A stretch of 64,000 bases of DNA from Paenarthrobacter nitroguajacolicus JCM 14115 (GCA_001313365.1 BBFS01000010.1:16578-80577), one strand, 5' to 3'. Counted from the stretch's first letter, positions 40,961 through 51,435 are shown. Numbers and translations are program-made. Notes: a model not told the origin generated them from the sequence alone.

Positions 40961-42471
40961 CTAGCTCTGGATGGCGTTGGCCACTTCCAATTGCAGCGAC
41001 CTGGCGGTGCTTGCTTCCAGTTCCGCGGCCAGGTCCGGATTCTCGTTGAGCTTGACGCCGTAGCCCGGCATCATGTCCTTGAGCTTGGACTGCCATCCTT
41101 GAAGTTCTTGGGGGAACGACTTTTGCAACAGTTCGATCATGATGGGCACGGCGGTTGAAGCACCCGGAGAAGCGCCCAGCAGGGCGCCGATGGAACCATC
41201 GCGGGAAGCAATGACTTCAGTGCCGAACTGCAGGACGCCACCCTTCTGAGGGTGCTTCTTGATGATTTGTACACGCTGGCCGGCGGTGATCAGTTCCCAG
41301 TTGTTCCCGGCTGCTTCGGGGGGGTAGTACTCACGCAGGGCCTCCACCTTGGCCTCATGCCGCTTGGCAACCTCCTTGATGAGGTAGGCGGTGAGGTCCA
41401 TGTTGTCTTTGGCTACGGCCAACATGGGAATGATGTTTCCCGGCCGGATGGACAGCGGAAGGTCCAGGTAGCTGGAGGTCTTCAGGAAGTTGGTGGAGAA
41501 ACCCGCGTACGGGCCAAAGAGGAGGGAACGCTTGCCGTCCACGTAGCGGGTGTCCAGGTGCGGAACGGACATGGGCGGAGCGCCAACGGACGCCTGGCCG
41601 TAGACCTTGGCGCTGTGCTGGGAGGTAATGGCGTCATCCGTGCAGCGGAAGAACTGGCCGGACACGGGGAAGCCGCCGTATCCCTTGCTCTCGGGGGGGA
41701 TTCCCGAGGCCTGTAGCAGGTGGAGGCTCCGCCGCCCGCTCCAACGAAGACGAACTTCGCGTGGATGCGGCCGTGCTCGCCGGACTTGGGGGTGTTTGAT
41801 GGAGAGGTCCCATCCACCACCTGCTGCGCGGTGGATGTTGGTGACGTCGTGTCCGTAGTTGACCTCGGCGCCGCTGCTTTGCAGGTAGCCGGTCAGTTCG
41901 CGGGTCAAGGCGCCGAAATCGACGTCGGTGCCTTCCGAAGCGCGGGTTGCGGCCACGCGCTGCTTGCGGTCGCGGCTTGACGATCAAGGGGGCCCACTTG
42001 GCGATTTTGTCCTGGTCCTCGGTGTACTCCATGCTGCGGAACAGCGTGTTGGGCTTCAGGGCCTCGTACCGGGTCTTCAGGAAGTCCGCGTGGTCATCGC
42101 CAATGACGAAGCTCATGTGCGGGACGGTGTTGATGAAACCTTTGGGGGATCCGATCACGTTGCTGTCCACCAAGTGGGACCAGAACTGGCGGGAAAGCTG
42201 GAACTGCTCGTTGATGTGCAGGGCCTTGGAGGGGGTCTACGGAACCGTCTTTTGCAGCGGGAGAGTAGTTAAGCTCACACAGCGCAGCATGGCCGGTGCC
42301 GGCGTTGTTCCATGGTCCGGAACTTTCGAGCCCTGCTTCGTCGAGTCTTTCGAAGAGGGAGATGGTCCAGGTGGGTTCAAGTTGCTTGATGAACGCACCA
42401 AGGGTGGCACTCATGATTCCACCGCCAATAAGGACGACGTCGGCATGTTGAGTCTTGGAAATGAAGGTCAC
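40961..42471 (-). CDS. mqo: Malate:quinone oxidoreductase
   Basis: GTG start with GGAG seven bases upstream. The FAD motif [20 protein letters not shown], then [104 protein letters not shown] and [14 protein letters not shown] are the diagnostic Mqo blocks. The enzyme oxidises malate to oxaloacetate and passes electrons to quinone at the membrane, serving the TCA cycle. Frame changes near 42232-42240, 41980-41990, 41795 and 41720-41735. The RND gene lies 67 bases downstream on the same strand. Confidence 0.93.
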
Positions 42472-42552
42472 GATCAATCTCCGTTAGCGGCGGCACTGGC
42501 TGTCACAGAATATCCCCGCGCAGACTCAATACTGAAATTGCGGGGGGAATCG

Positions 42553-44218
42553 TCAAGGCTTTAGGCGGACGTTTGTGAAAACTTCGTTGAGGACGGGGGG
42601 AAGCCGGGTAGCTTTCCACCTTGTTGGACAGCGCCAGGGCAGAGATGGGGGAAGGCGATGGGCACAGCGGGTACCGACGCCGCGATCTCTGCGTTGATGG
42701 CTTGATACTGGGTGTTGCGGTCGTCGCCTTCGGGCATGGCCCGCGCGCGTTCTATCTTGTGGAAGACTTCCGAGTCTGCGTAGCCGAACTCGGCGCGTGA
42801 TTCGCCGAACAAGGGTCCCAGGAAGTTGTCCGCGTCAGCGTAGGAGCCATTCCAACCGAGCAGGTGCAGGCCGCGGTCACCGGCCGATTGGACCCGCTGG
42901 AGGTAGCCGTCTTCCCAATCGATGGGAACCGGTTTGATGTTGAAGCCGACAGCACGAGTTGGCGGCTGAGTTCGGCGTAGATCTTTTCCGGTGTGGGCAT
43001 GTAGGCCCGCGTGGCGTTGAGCGGGTAGTAGAACTTCAGTTCTTCGCCCTTATAGCCGGCCTTCTTCAAGAGCTCTTTGGCCTTCTCCGGGTTGTATCCC
43101 AACGAGGGAGCATTGTTGTTGAAGCCACTTAGTTTGGGCGGCACGAACTGGGACGCCTGCGCGGTGTTGTCGATGAAGAACTTTCGGATCAACGCTTCCT
43201 TGTCGATCGCCATTTCTATCGCTTGGCGGACCTCAGGCTTTTCCAACGGTGCCACAGCCTGGTTGATGCCGAGGTACATCACCGAGAACGGGTCGCGCTG
43301 GATGATCTGGACACCCTTCTTGACCAATTGGTCAAAGGTTCCGGAAGTCACAAGATCATAGGCGTCGATCTTGCCGTCCAGCAGGGCCTGCTGACGGGTT
43401 TCCGCGCGATCGTAGGGGACGAAGTTGATGGTTGCTATTTGTCCCCCCCTGTTGCCCCCCCAGTAGCCCTTGTAGCTGGACAGGGTAAGTTTCTTCTCGT
43501 CCCAGCCAGTGAACTCGTACGGGCCGTACCCACGGGATGGCCGGCGTAGCTGGACATGGCCTGGCCATTCCGGACCTGGTCAAGGACGTTGGCTTTCTGT
43601 GCCTGCAGAGCGGTCGGGGGAGGATATTGCGAAGGCCGGCAGTGTCAACGCCTGGAGGAATCCCGTGAAGGGACGCGTCAGATTGATCCGGACGTCGCTG
43701 GCCGAGACCACTTTGCAGTCTTTGAAGATGGAGAACACCGGCTGGTCCGAGTAAGCCTTGAATACGCTTTGGAACGAAATCCCGGGCGCCTGCTTTCGGA
43801 GGTCCTCGGGGGAAGGTGAACCAGCGGTTGAAGTTGGCGCATACTGCGGTTGCGTCCAGTGGAGTGCCGTCGTGAAATGTCACGTCGGAGCGGAGCGTGA
43901 AGTCGTAGCTCAGCCGTTGTTGCTGTCTTTCCACTCAGTGGCGAGGAGGGGAGTGGTCTGCCCTGTCTCACCGTCTACCCCCCCACGAGCTTCGAGGACT
44001 TGACGGGTGACACGGTAGGACTCGGAATCGGCGGTGACTGCAGGATCGAGGCCCAAGGGCATGGACGCCGTGCCGAAATTGAAAGTTGCCGAAGGTTCAA
44101 CGGCGGGGGGGGAGTTGCTGGTGGATGTAGACAGTGCGGGGGGGCCGGGTGTTCCTGTGCACCCTGCCAGTCCCAAAGCCAGTACGGCAGCTCCGAACTG
44201 AATGCTTAGGTGCCGCAT
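42553..44218 (-). CDS. ABC transporter solute-binding lipoprotein, peptide/nickel family
   Basis: MRHLSIQFGAAVLALGLAGC is a signal peptide with lipobox LAGC. Then TFNFGTASMPLGLDPAVTAD, LSYDFTLRSDVTFHDGTPLD, VGTGPYEFTGWDEKKLTLSS, RDPFSVMYLGINQAVAPLEK and PEVRQAIEMAIDKEALIRKF, AGYKGEELKFYYP are the SBP_bac_5 signature. The end ESYPASPVLNEVFTNVRLKP is read after frame changes near 42600-42650. Others lie near 43980, 43910, 43810, 43615, 43540, 43450 and 42950. No permease or ATPase gene is next to it, so it is an orphan binding protein. Confidence 0.88.
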
Positions 44219-44368
44219 TTTGCTGCTTGCCACTCTTGTCCCCCCCTCAAGCCGGTTGGAAGTGCTGTGGCCGGCTTCGGCCAGACCGCATTCCAGTCTA
44301 GTTGAACGTCCTGAGTGCACTTCCCAGCGCACCCTCAGGATGGCCCCCCCCGCGGGCTTGAGGAGAAA

Positions 44369-44401
44369 AATACCCCCCCGGTCGTGCAACCGGGGGGTAT
44401 T
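44369..44401 (-). terminator. Terminator of the tRNA-Leu gene
   Basis: Inverted repeat AATACC..CGGT / ACCG..GGTATT with a short CGTGCA loop region, just downstream of the tRNA on the minus strand. The arms contain C7 and G6, unequal and probably both overcalled. The minus-strand transcript would run into a T5-containing stretch. Confidence 0.75.
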
Positions 44402-44411
44402 CACATATCTG

Positions 44412-44496
44412 TGCGCAAGGGGGGACTTGAACCCCCCCACGCCCCGAAGGCACAGGAACCTAAATCCTGCGTGTCTGCCAATTTCACCACTCGCGC
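44412..44496 (-). tRNA. tRNA-Leu (anticodon UAG)
   Basis: On the minus strand the acceptor arms GCGCGAG and CTTGCGC pair over seven positions (one G-U). The D-arm region GGTGAAATTGGCAGAC, anticodon stem CAGGA/TCCTG with loop TTTAGGT, the long variable arm TGCCTTCGGGGCGT and the TTCAAGT T loop give a class II tRNA for Leu. The T stem should be five G against five C; the sequence has seven G on the 5' side, so two bases are probably spurious. CCA is not encoded. Confidence 0.92.
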
Positions 44497-44559
44497 TGGC
44501 TGGCTAACGAACCGCCGGGTTGGACGGTCGATGCCATATACCGGCCTCCAGTGTACCCG

Positions 44560-45052
44560 CTACTTGTCCAGCTTGAGATCCCGCCGGAGCTTGGCCACGT
44601 GCCCCCCCGTAGCGCGTACGTTGTACTGAGCCAGGGAGAGCTTTCCATCGGGATCGACCACAAAGGTGGATCGGATCAGCCCCATATAGCTGCGGCCGTA
44701 GTTCTTCTTCTCGCCCCCCCAGGCCCCCCCATACGCTTCGGCAACGGAGTGGTCCTCGTCCGAGAGGAGGCGGAAGGTCAGTTGTTCTTCCTCACTGAAC
44801 TTGGCAAGCGCCATGACGGGGTCGGGGGGGGAGACTCCCACCACTTCGTACCCTGCAGCCTGCAGTGACCCGAGCGTGTCGCGGAAATCGCAGGCTTCCT
44901 TGGTGCATCCGGGAGTGGAAGCGGCCGGGTAGAAATAGAGGATGGTTTTCCGTCCCCCCCGGAGGTCCCCCCCAAGCTCATGCTCTTGCCGGTTTCGTCC
45001 TGAAGTGTGAAGTCCGGGGGGCGATGTCTCCCGGGATAAGTCGTTCAGCCAA
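44560..45052 (-). CDS. bcp: Thioredoxin-dependent peroxiredoxin (Bcp family)
   Basis: The TTG start follows GGAG and gives MAERLIPGDIAP, then TLQDETGKSMSLG-like, YFYPAASTPGCTKEACDFRD with the peroxidatic Cys and a resolving Cys five residues later, the atypical 2-Cys Bcp pattern. GYEVVGVSPDPV, LTFRLLSDEDHSVAEAYGAW and STFVVDPDGKLSLAQYNVRA complete the fold, ending RRDLKLDK. It reduces hydroperoxides using thioredoxin. Frame changes near 45015-45025, 44955-44970, 44825 and 44715-44730, all on G/C runs. It lies directly downstream of a divergent MarR gene. Confidence 0.9.
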
Positions 45053-45136
45053 AATGTGCTCCTTGCCAGTGATCGCGATTTCCCAGTTTAGTAGGAGAAG
45101 CCGCGTCCTCACCGCTTCCGCGCATATACTGTCGGC

Positions 45137-45599
45137 ATGCCAGATATGGAGAGATGGCCCACCACCCGATTGCTTTCGACAGCTGCACGCCTGGTGGAAA
45201 TCTCGTGGAACGAAAAATTGAAGTCCATCGGCCTGACCCACGCCGGTGTCATTGCCATGCAGGTATTGGCTGCCAAGGGTGCCATTACGCAGGCGGCTTT
45301 GGCCGAAGTTGCGCGGGTCAAGGCCCAAACAATGGGGGACCACCTTGGCGAGGCTTGAGCTGCACGGGCATGTCACCCGGCAACGCAGTGATTCCGACCG
45401 CAGAAGTCACGTGGTGACCCTTACCGACGCCGGTATTGCAGCGCTTGCAGAAGCAGTAAAGCTTGAGCAGGATGTCTTGTCGCCCGTCGCCGTGGACACC
45501 GCCCGCCTCCGCGAGGAACTTCGGATCGTTGTCAGGGGCCTTGCCGGGCTGCCGGCGCCGGAATCGCACCAGGTTGACACCGACCTGCCTCAAGTCTGA
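45137..45599 (+). CDS. MarR family transcriptional regulator
   Basis: MPDMERWPTTRLLSTAARLV, then EISWNEKLKSIGLTHAGVIA, MQVLAAKGAITQAALAEVAR and VKAQTMGDHLARLELHGHVT (joined across a G5 run at 45335-45339), and RQRSDSDRRSHVVTLTDAGI give the full MarR domain with its D-x-R wing. It is divergent from the Bcp peroxiredoxin, so redox or peroxide control is a reasonable guess. Confidence 0.87.
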
Positions 45600-45662
45600 C
45601 CGAAGCCTGTGGCCGGGGTTTAAGTTGCGAAGCCCCCCCGGCATGGAAACAGATGGAATACA

Positions 45663-45700
45663 GAAAGGCTCCGGATCGTATCTACGATCCGGAGCCTTTC
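45663..45700. terminator. Strong terminator between MarR gene and tRNA-Lys
   Basis: Arms of 18 bases, GAAAGGCTCCGGATCGTA (45663-45680) and its exact complement (45683-45700). It can end the MarR transcript on the plus strand and the tRNA transcript on the minus strand. Confidence 0.88.
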
Positions 45701-45708
45701 CTCTGTGG

Positions 45709-45783
45709 TGCACCCCCCCCGGGACTCGAACCCGGAACCCATTGATTAAGAGTCAATTGCTCTGCCAGTTGAGCTAGAGGTGC
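45709..45783 (-). tRNA. tRNA-Lys (anticodon CUU), copy 1
   Basis: Minus strand: acceptor GCACCTC, D arm AGCTCAACTGGCAGAGC, anticodon stem ATTGA/TCAAT with loop CTCTTAA (anticodon CTT), T stem CCGGG/CCCGG around TTCGAGT. The 3' acceptor GGGGTGC should follow CCCGG directly, giving G6; the sequence has G8, two too many. CCA is not encoded. Identical in sequence to copy 2. Confidence 0.93.
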
Positions 45784-45937
45784 AGCTATTGTTTCGGCTT
45801 ATCCGGGAAATTCACATTCCCCCGTTGACCTCCGCAACGACAAATAACTCTACACCACTATTTGACTGCTGGAGACCAAAAGGCGCAATGCGTGATGAAC
45901 GCCATTTGATTGACCCGAAAAGAGTATTGAACAACAA

Positions 45938-45974
45938 AAAAGGCCTTGGAGTGAGATTCACTCCAAGGCCTTTT
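45938..45974 (-). terminator. Terminator downstream of tRNA-Lys copy 2
   Basis: Arms AAAAGGCCTTGGAGTGA (45938-45954) and its exact complement (45958-45974), loop GAT, bordered by A6 and T4. It lies just past the 3' end of tRNA-Lys copy 2 on the minus strand. Confidence 0.88.
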
Positions 45975-45980
45975 GCTTGG

Positions 45981-46055
45981 TGCACCCCCCCCGGGACTCG
46001 AACCCGGAACCCATTGATTAAGAGTCAATTGCTCTGCCAGTTGAGCTAGAGGTGC
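45981..46055 (-). tRNA. tRNA-Lys (anticodon CUU), copy 2
   Basis: The same 75-base sequence as copy 1, including the G8 run at the T-stem/acceptor junction where six are structurally expected. The regions upstream of both copies share CTCCGCAACGACA and TAACTCTACAC on the plus strand, which read on the minus strand give a shared TAGAGT box, probably the -10 element. Confidence 0.93.
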
Positions 46056-46173
46056 AGCTGTTGATTCTGATCAAACCCGGAAGCTTTTCTTTCCCCCGGC
46101 GATCTCCGCAACGACATGTAACTCTACACGACTTCCACCGAAGAGGGAAATCGGCACCTCGTCGCCTGCGGTG

Positions 46174-47344
46174 TCACGGCCCAACCTCCAGAATCACCGC
46201 GAAATCAGGGTTTCTGTTGTTGCTGATAACCCAGAGGGTGCCGTCTGGAGCTCGGGTTACGTCCCTGAGTCGCCCGTATTGTCCTGTGAAATAGGCCACA
46301 GGAGTGCCCGCGTTCTCACCCTCAAGGGAACCGCCCACAGTCTTTGACCACGAAGCGCACCGGTGTAGGCAATGCCATCCACGATTTCGAGTCCGCTCGG
46401 TGAGGCGTCCGACGTTGAGGGCCAGACGACCTTCGCATCGATCAGCCCGCTTCTGCCCGGCGCGCCGGTCACGGTAGGCCAACCGTAGTTGCCGCCCGGG
46501 GGGGTGATCAGGTTCAGTTCGTCATCCACGTCCGGCCCGAATTCGCTGGCCCAGAGGCGTCCGTCACTGTCCCACGCCAGGCCCTGCACGTTACGGTGCC
46601 CATAGCTGTAGACAGGGTTGTCGCCGAAGGGATTACCCGGCGCCGGGCGTCCTTCCGCAGTAAGCCTAAGGATTTTGCCTCCCAGGGCGTTTGTATCCTG
46701 GGGGGGTTGCTCCCGGCGCTGGGAATCGCCGGTGCCCACGTACAGGAACCCATCCGGGCCAAAACGGATTCGACCACCGTTATGGGTTGAGGCCTTGGAC
46801 ATCCCGGAGAAGATCACTTCAGCCTCGCCCAAGGCCAATTGACCACCAGAGTCCTCAGTCAACTTCATCCGCGCAATCCGGTTGTCGCTCGGCGAAGTGA
46901 AGTATGCGTACAGCCACCGGTCCGTTGCGAAGTCAGGTGAGAGGGCCAGTCCGAGCAATCCGCCTTCTCCGCCGGGGTCGACGCCGGACACCTCGCCTAT
47001 GGTGGTGGCCTCGCCGTTTCGGATGCTCTTGACCTGGGCGGAATCGCGCTCGGAGACCACAGCTGTGCCGTTTGGCAGGAAGACGACCGACCATGGCAGT
47101 TGCAGTCCGACGTCGAGCTTTTGAGCGACTTCCGGGCTCCGTGGCGACGCGGGCGTCGTTTGGCTGCTTCCGGGGGGGCGGATGTCCCTGAAGCGGTTGT
47201 CCCCCCCTGGGTCGCCGACGCGTTGGGTGTTGCCGCGGTGCCCGGCGACGACGGACTGCCCGTGCATCCCGTTAGCGACAAGAGCAGGACAAGCGCAGAG
47301 GCGCGCATGAGGCGATCACGTCGTTCCGGAGAGCGCCTGCCCAT
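46174..47344 (-). CDS. PQQ-dependent sugar dehydrogenase-like lipoprotein
   Basis: MGRRSPERRDRLMRASALVL, LLSLTGCTG is a lipoprotein signal with lipobox LTGC; ATG 47308 is an alternative start. After a Ser/Thr/Ala linker the six-bladed propeller of the soluble glucose/sorbosone dehydrogenase family appears: LQLPWSVVFLPNGTAVVSER, GEGGLLGLALSPDFATDRWL, KASTHNGGRIRFGPDGFLYV, GTGDSQRREQPPQDTNALGG, YSYGHRNVQGLAWDSDGRLW, ASEFGPDVDDELNLI and GGNYGWP. The end is DGTLWVISNNRN. It would oxidise an aldose outside the membrane. Frame changes near 47150-47190, 46320-46360. Confidence 0.9.
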
Positions 47345-47399
47345 GTTCCTGCCTGCCTGTATGTCTGGCCGCGCGCGTTCTTCCCGGCGCGTGTTCTTC

Positions 47400-48399
47400 T
47401 CAGTGCCTGCTGCGGCGGGGGGGTGGGCGGAAGCCGGCAGCCTCTGCGTGCGCGGAAGACTCAAACCACACATCGGCAGCAGCGTCGTCGTACCCTGCCG
47501 TGTCCTCGTCGTGGTAGGTCATGGCCGAGGCGTCGGCCTTGACCGGATACGCATCCCCCCCTGGGGCGCTGGATGATCCGGTGCCGTAGGGATGCTCGAC
47601 GGCCAGGTGACCAGAGGCCGCCGAATCCTCGGCCGCTGCGGACTCTGCTCCCGGCAGGGTGGGTGAGTGGGCATCGGTGTACTCGTGATGATGGACAGGG
47701 GTGCCGCTTCCGTCTGTCCAGGAAGACTCCCACTCAGCCTTATCTGCTGCCTCCTTGGAGGCGGCAGCGGAAGCACCTGTGTCCCAGTCGTCCACGTCAC
47801 CGGCGTCCATGTCACCGGCGTCTGCGGCGTGGACCTTCGCGTCCGTGTCCACCACGGGTTCGGCCACCACTGGTTCGTCAATCACGGGTTCGGCCACCGC
47901 GGGGGGGTGCGATGACTGGTTCGGCCACGGTCAATCCGGGTGTGGTGGCCGGCTGAGCGTCTGAGGCTACAACAGGTGGTGAGTCGTCGACGGCGGTGCG
48001 GGGGCTCGGCTTGTGTGTCATCGGTGACAGGGGGGGAGGCGCCGTGGATTTCTTCGGAAGGTCCGGGTTCGGCAACGTTCGGTTCGGCAATGTCGGGTTC
48101 GGCAACCTTGGTTCGTCGATAGTCGGGCCGCTGCCTTCGGCGGCGGTCTTGCCCAGGTTGGTTACCCCCCCGGCCAGGCCGGCCACACCTGCTGCCGTTG
48201 CACCAGGGTCAGGCATGGAAGCTGTGTTACTGGGCTCCATCGCTGCCGGGGCCGTGGTGCTGGTTGTCCCGGAAAGGCGTTCATCGGCGGGAGCCTGGCT
48301 TGGGGTGGTATCGACGTTTCCTGCCTTGTTGCGGTTCATTAGCCACCAAACAATCGCGACGACCAAAACAATGACAATGACCCAAATTAACCAGTCCAT
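47400..48399 (-). CDS. Membrane-anchored repetitive protein with C-terminal sunset-like module
   Basis: MDWLIWVIVIVLVVAIVWWL is an N-terminal transmembrane anchor with a short outside or inside stub. A long disordered region follows with short repeats: LPNPTLPNRTLPNPDLP, and the EPVIDEPVVAEPVV series, then acidic DAGDMDAGDVDDWD. The C-terminal 40 residues, YPVKADASAMTYHDEDTAGY then DDAAADVWFESSAHAEAAGF, match the short module (P-I-K-G-N-x-x-S-M-x-Y-H ... E-V-W-F ... A-E-A-A-G-F) that ends many actinobacterial proteins, called the sunset domain. Function unknown. Frame changes near 48165, 48030 and 47905. Confidence 0.7.
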
Positions 48400-48578
48400 G
48401 GTGGAAGCCCTTCTGCTCACTGGGGTGAAGCTCGTGGTAATGCCGACGTTACGTGCCTGCTTATGGGCTGTCCAGCGTTTGACCTGCCGGTTTGACCGAA
48501 ATATCAGTTGCCTTACTAATTGCAGGCCGGGATAATTCGCGGGCAGGCAATTCTTCGGGAGTCGCCTAGTCTGGCTCC

Positions 48579-49522
48579 ATGGACTTCAAAAGGCTGCAGA
48601 TTCTGCGCGAATTGGCGGACCGGCAAAGTGTTGGCGCCACCGCCGAGGCCATGAATGTCACAGCCTCGGCGGTATCGCAGCAACTGAAAACGCTACAGGC
48701 CGAGATCGGTGTTGTCCTTGTGGAGAAAGTGGGCCGGGGGGGCGTTCAGTTGACCGAAGCAGGGCTGGCCATGGCGGCAGCAGCAGCGGATATAGCCACA
48801 GCCATGGCCCGGGCGGAGTCCACCATTGACACCTACCGGAAGGGTTGGCAAACACGTGTTTCTGCTGCTTTCTTTCCCAGCGCTGCGGAAATGCTCCTCC
48901 CAGGTGTCCTGCACCGGGTCTCCTCCGTGGATGGTCTGACTTTCGATGCACATTTCGAGGATCCGGGAACCGCCCATTTCGCTCCCTTGGTGGCGGACTA
49001 CGACATTGTGCTGGCGCACAGCGTGGACGGGCCGGAAGTTTTCGCCCGGCGGGGCCTGACCGTGGTGCCGCTCCTGGAGGAAGCCCTGGACGTCGCCATG
49101 CCGGCCGGTCATCCCTTGGCCGCAAAAGTCCGGCTCAGCCCCCCCCAGGACGTTGTTGATTACCCGTGGATTGGCGTCCCGGAGGGCTTCCCGTTCGACA
49201 CGGTGCTTCGCCAGATCGAACTCCATGCAGGCAGGCAGGCCCTGAGGGGTCAGCGATATCCGGATTTGAGGGTGCTTGAGGCTCTGGTGGGCGCGGGCCA
49301 TGGCATCTGCCTACTGCTCGATACACCGCCCGGGCAAGTGCGCGGCGGGGGGGACTCGTTCTTCGGCCACTTGCAGGGGTCAAAGCAAGCAGAAGCATCG
49401 TGGCTTTGTCGCGGCAGGAAGTTGCCGCGCGGGCCACCATTGCAAGTGTCCTGAATATGCTCAAGAGCGAAGCTGAATCCATTGCCAAGGAACTCAATGA
49501 GACACGCCCCCCCAACGTTTGA
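48579..49522 (+). CDS. LysR family transcriptional regulator
   Basis: MDFKRLQILRELADRQSVGA, then TAEAMNVTASAVSQQLKTLQ and GVVLVEKVGRGGVQLTEAGL form the LysR helix-turn-helix. The effector domain shows VSAAFFPSAAEMLLPGVLHR, VADYDIVLAHS, VPLLEEALDVAMPAGHPLAA and YPWIGVPEGFPFDTVLRQIE. The real C-terminus, after frame changes near 49325-49350, is SRQEVAARATIASVLNMLKS and ends NETRPPNV. It precedes ilvD by 130 bases on the same strand, but nothing shows that it regulates ilvD. Confidence 0.88.
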
Positions 49523-49653
49523 GGCGCAGGCCATTCGAGGCACGGACCTTCGTATGGGGCAGGGTGGCCGCAAAATCGCAACATTCGGCAGTTTGGGCTT
49601 AACCCGGCGTGCAGCAACGTTCGCGGCCGCCCGGTACACATAGACTTTGGACC

Positions 49654-51381
49654 ATGAGTGACACCACCCGAATTGCGACAGACAACACGCCGGACATCAA
49701 ACCCCGCAGCCGGGTGGTGACCGACGGCATTCACGCGGCGCCTGCCCGTGGCATGTTCCGTGCCGTGGGCATGGGAGACGACGACTTCGCCAAACCCCAA
49801 ATTGGTGTTGCCAGTTCGTGGAACGAAATTACCCCCTGCAACCTTTCCCTTAACCGCCTTGCGCAGGGCGCCAAAGAAGGCGTCCACGCCGGCGGTGGCT
49901 TCCCGATGCAGTTCGGCACCATCTCCGTCTCGGACGGTATTTCCATGGGCCACGAGGGAATGCACTTCTCGTTGGTTTCCCGTGAGGTCATCGCCGACTC
50001 CGTGGAAACGGTGATGCAGGCCGAGCGCATAGATGGCTCTGTGCTCCTGGCCGGCTGTGACAAGTCCCTTCCCGGGATGCTCATGGCTGCTGCCCGCCTG
50101 GACCTCGCATCGGTGTTCCTTTACGCAGGTTCCATCATGCCGGGCTGGGTCAAGCTGGAAGACGGCTCGGAGAAGGAAGTCACGCTCATTGACGCCTTCG
50201 AGGCCGTGGGCGCCTGTGCCGCCGGCAAAATGAGCATGGAAGACCTCACCCGCATCGAAAAAGCCATCTGTCCCGGCGAAGGCGCTTGTGGCGGCATGTA
50301 CACGGCCAACACCATGGCCTGCATCGGCGAGGCCTTGGGTATGTCCCTGCCGGGTTCGGCCGCTCCGCCGTCGGCCGACCGCCGTCGTGATGATTTCGCC
50401 CGCAAGTCCGGCGAAGCGGTAGTGAACCTGTTGCGCCTGGGCATCACGGCGCGCGACATCATGACCAAAAAGGCCTTCGAGAACGCCATCGCCGTCACCA
50501 TGCATTCGGCGGCTCCACCAACGCCGTGCTCCACCTGCTCGCGATCGCCCGCGAAGCCGAAGTCGAGCTGACGTTGGACGACTTCAACCGCATCGGCGAC
50601 AAAATTCCCCCCCACCTGGGAGACCTCAAGCCTTTCGGCCGCTACGTTATGACCGACGTGGACAAGATTGGTGGCGTGCCGGTCATCATGAAGGCACTGC
50701 TCGACGCCGGACTGCTGCATGGTGACTGCCTCACCGTTACCGGCAAGACGCTTGCCGAAAACCTCGCCTCGATCAATCCACCGGACCTTGACGGCAAGAT
50801 CCTCCGTGCCTTGGACAACCCCATCCACAAGACCGGTGGCATCACCATCCTGCACGGTCCATGGCTCCGGAAGGTGCCGTAGTGAAGAGTGCAGGCTTCG
50901 ATGCTGACGTCTTCGAAGGAACTGCGCGTGTCTTCGAGCGCGAACAGGGCGCCCTCAGCGCGTTGGACAATGGCGAAATCAACAAGGGTGACGTCGTGGT
51001 CATCCGCTATGAAGGCCCCCAAGGGCGGCCCCCGGCATGCGCGAGATGTTGGCCATTACCGGAGCATCAAGGGTGCAGGGCTTGGCAAGGATGTCCTGCT
51101 GCTGACCGATGGCCGCTTCTCCGGAGGCACCACGGGCCTGTGCATCGGCCACGTTGCGCCGGAAGCCGTCGACGGCGGCCCCCCCATCGCCTTCGTGAAG
51201 GACGGGGGACCGCATCCGTGTTGACATCGCTGCCCGCTCCTTCGACCTCTTGGTCGACGAAGCCGAGCTCGAGGCCCGCAAGGAGGGCTGGGAGCCACTG
51301 CCAGCCAAGTTCACCAAGGGCGTGCTTGCCAAGTACGCCAAGCTTGTCCACAGTGCCTCCACGGGAGCGTACTGCGGGTAG
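49654..51381 (+). CDS. ilvD: Dihydroxy-acid dehydratase IlvD
   Basis: Third enzyme of Ile/Val synthesis; dehydrates 2,3-dihydroxy acids with an Fe-S cluster. Cluster cysteines sit in [34 protein letters not shown] and [72 protein letters not shown] and [20 protein letters not shown] are the other family blocks. Frame changes: near 50505 (ATGGCATTC has become ATGCATTC), 50858 (one T lost before ATG), 51016 and 51032 (GGCCCC read as GGCCCCC twice) and 51180-51210. About 575 codons, ending ASTGAYCG. Confidence 0.96.
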
Positions 51382-51390
51382 TTCCTGCTT

Positions 51391-51424
51391 CGGACTCCGG
51401 CTGCCTTGCGGCAGCCGGAGTCCG
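51391..51424 (+). terminator. Terminator of ilvD
   Basis: A 15-bp perfect inverted repeat, CGGACTCCGGCTGCC and its complement, with loop TTGC, starting ten bases after the ilvD stop. No T tract follows. Confidence 0.75.
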
Positions 51425-51435
51425 GCAGGCGGACA

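Noticed and set aside
42513..42548. CCCCGC/GCGGGG pair downstream of the peptide-binding gene as a terminator
   Set aside because: The six-base arms are 24 bases apart, include a suspect G6 run and have no T tract.
44400..46100. tRNA cluster as an integration site with flanking att repeats
   Set aside because: The only repeats are the two complete tRNA-Lys genes themselves; there is no integrase, partial tRNA copy or foreign gene between them.
49654..51381. ilvD as a pseudogene
   Set aside because: Every catalytic block is present and each frame break is a one-base change at a short run; a core biosynthetic gene next to an intact ilv operon is unlikely to be dead.
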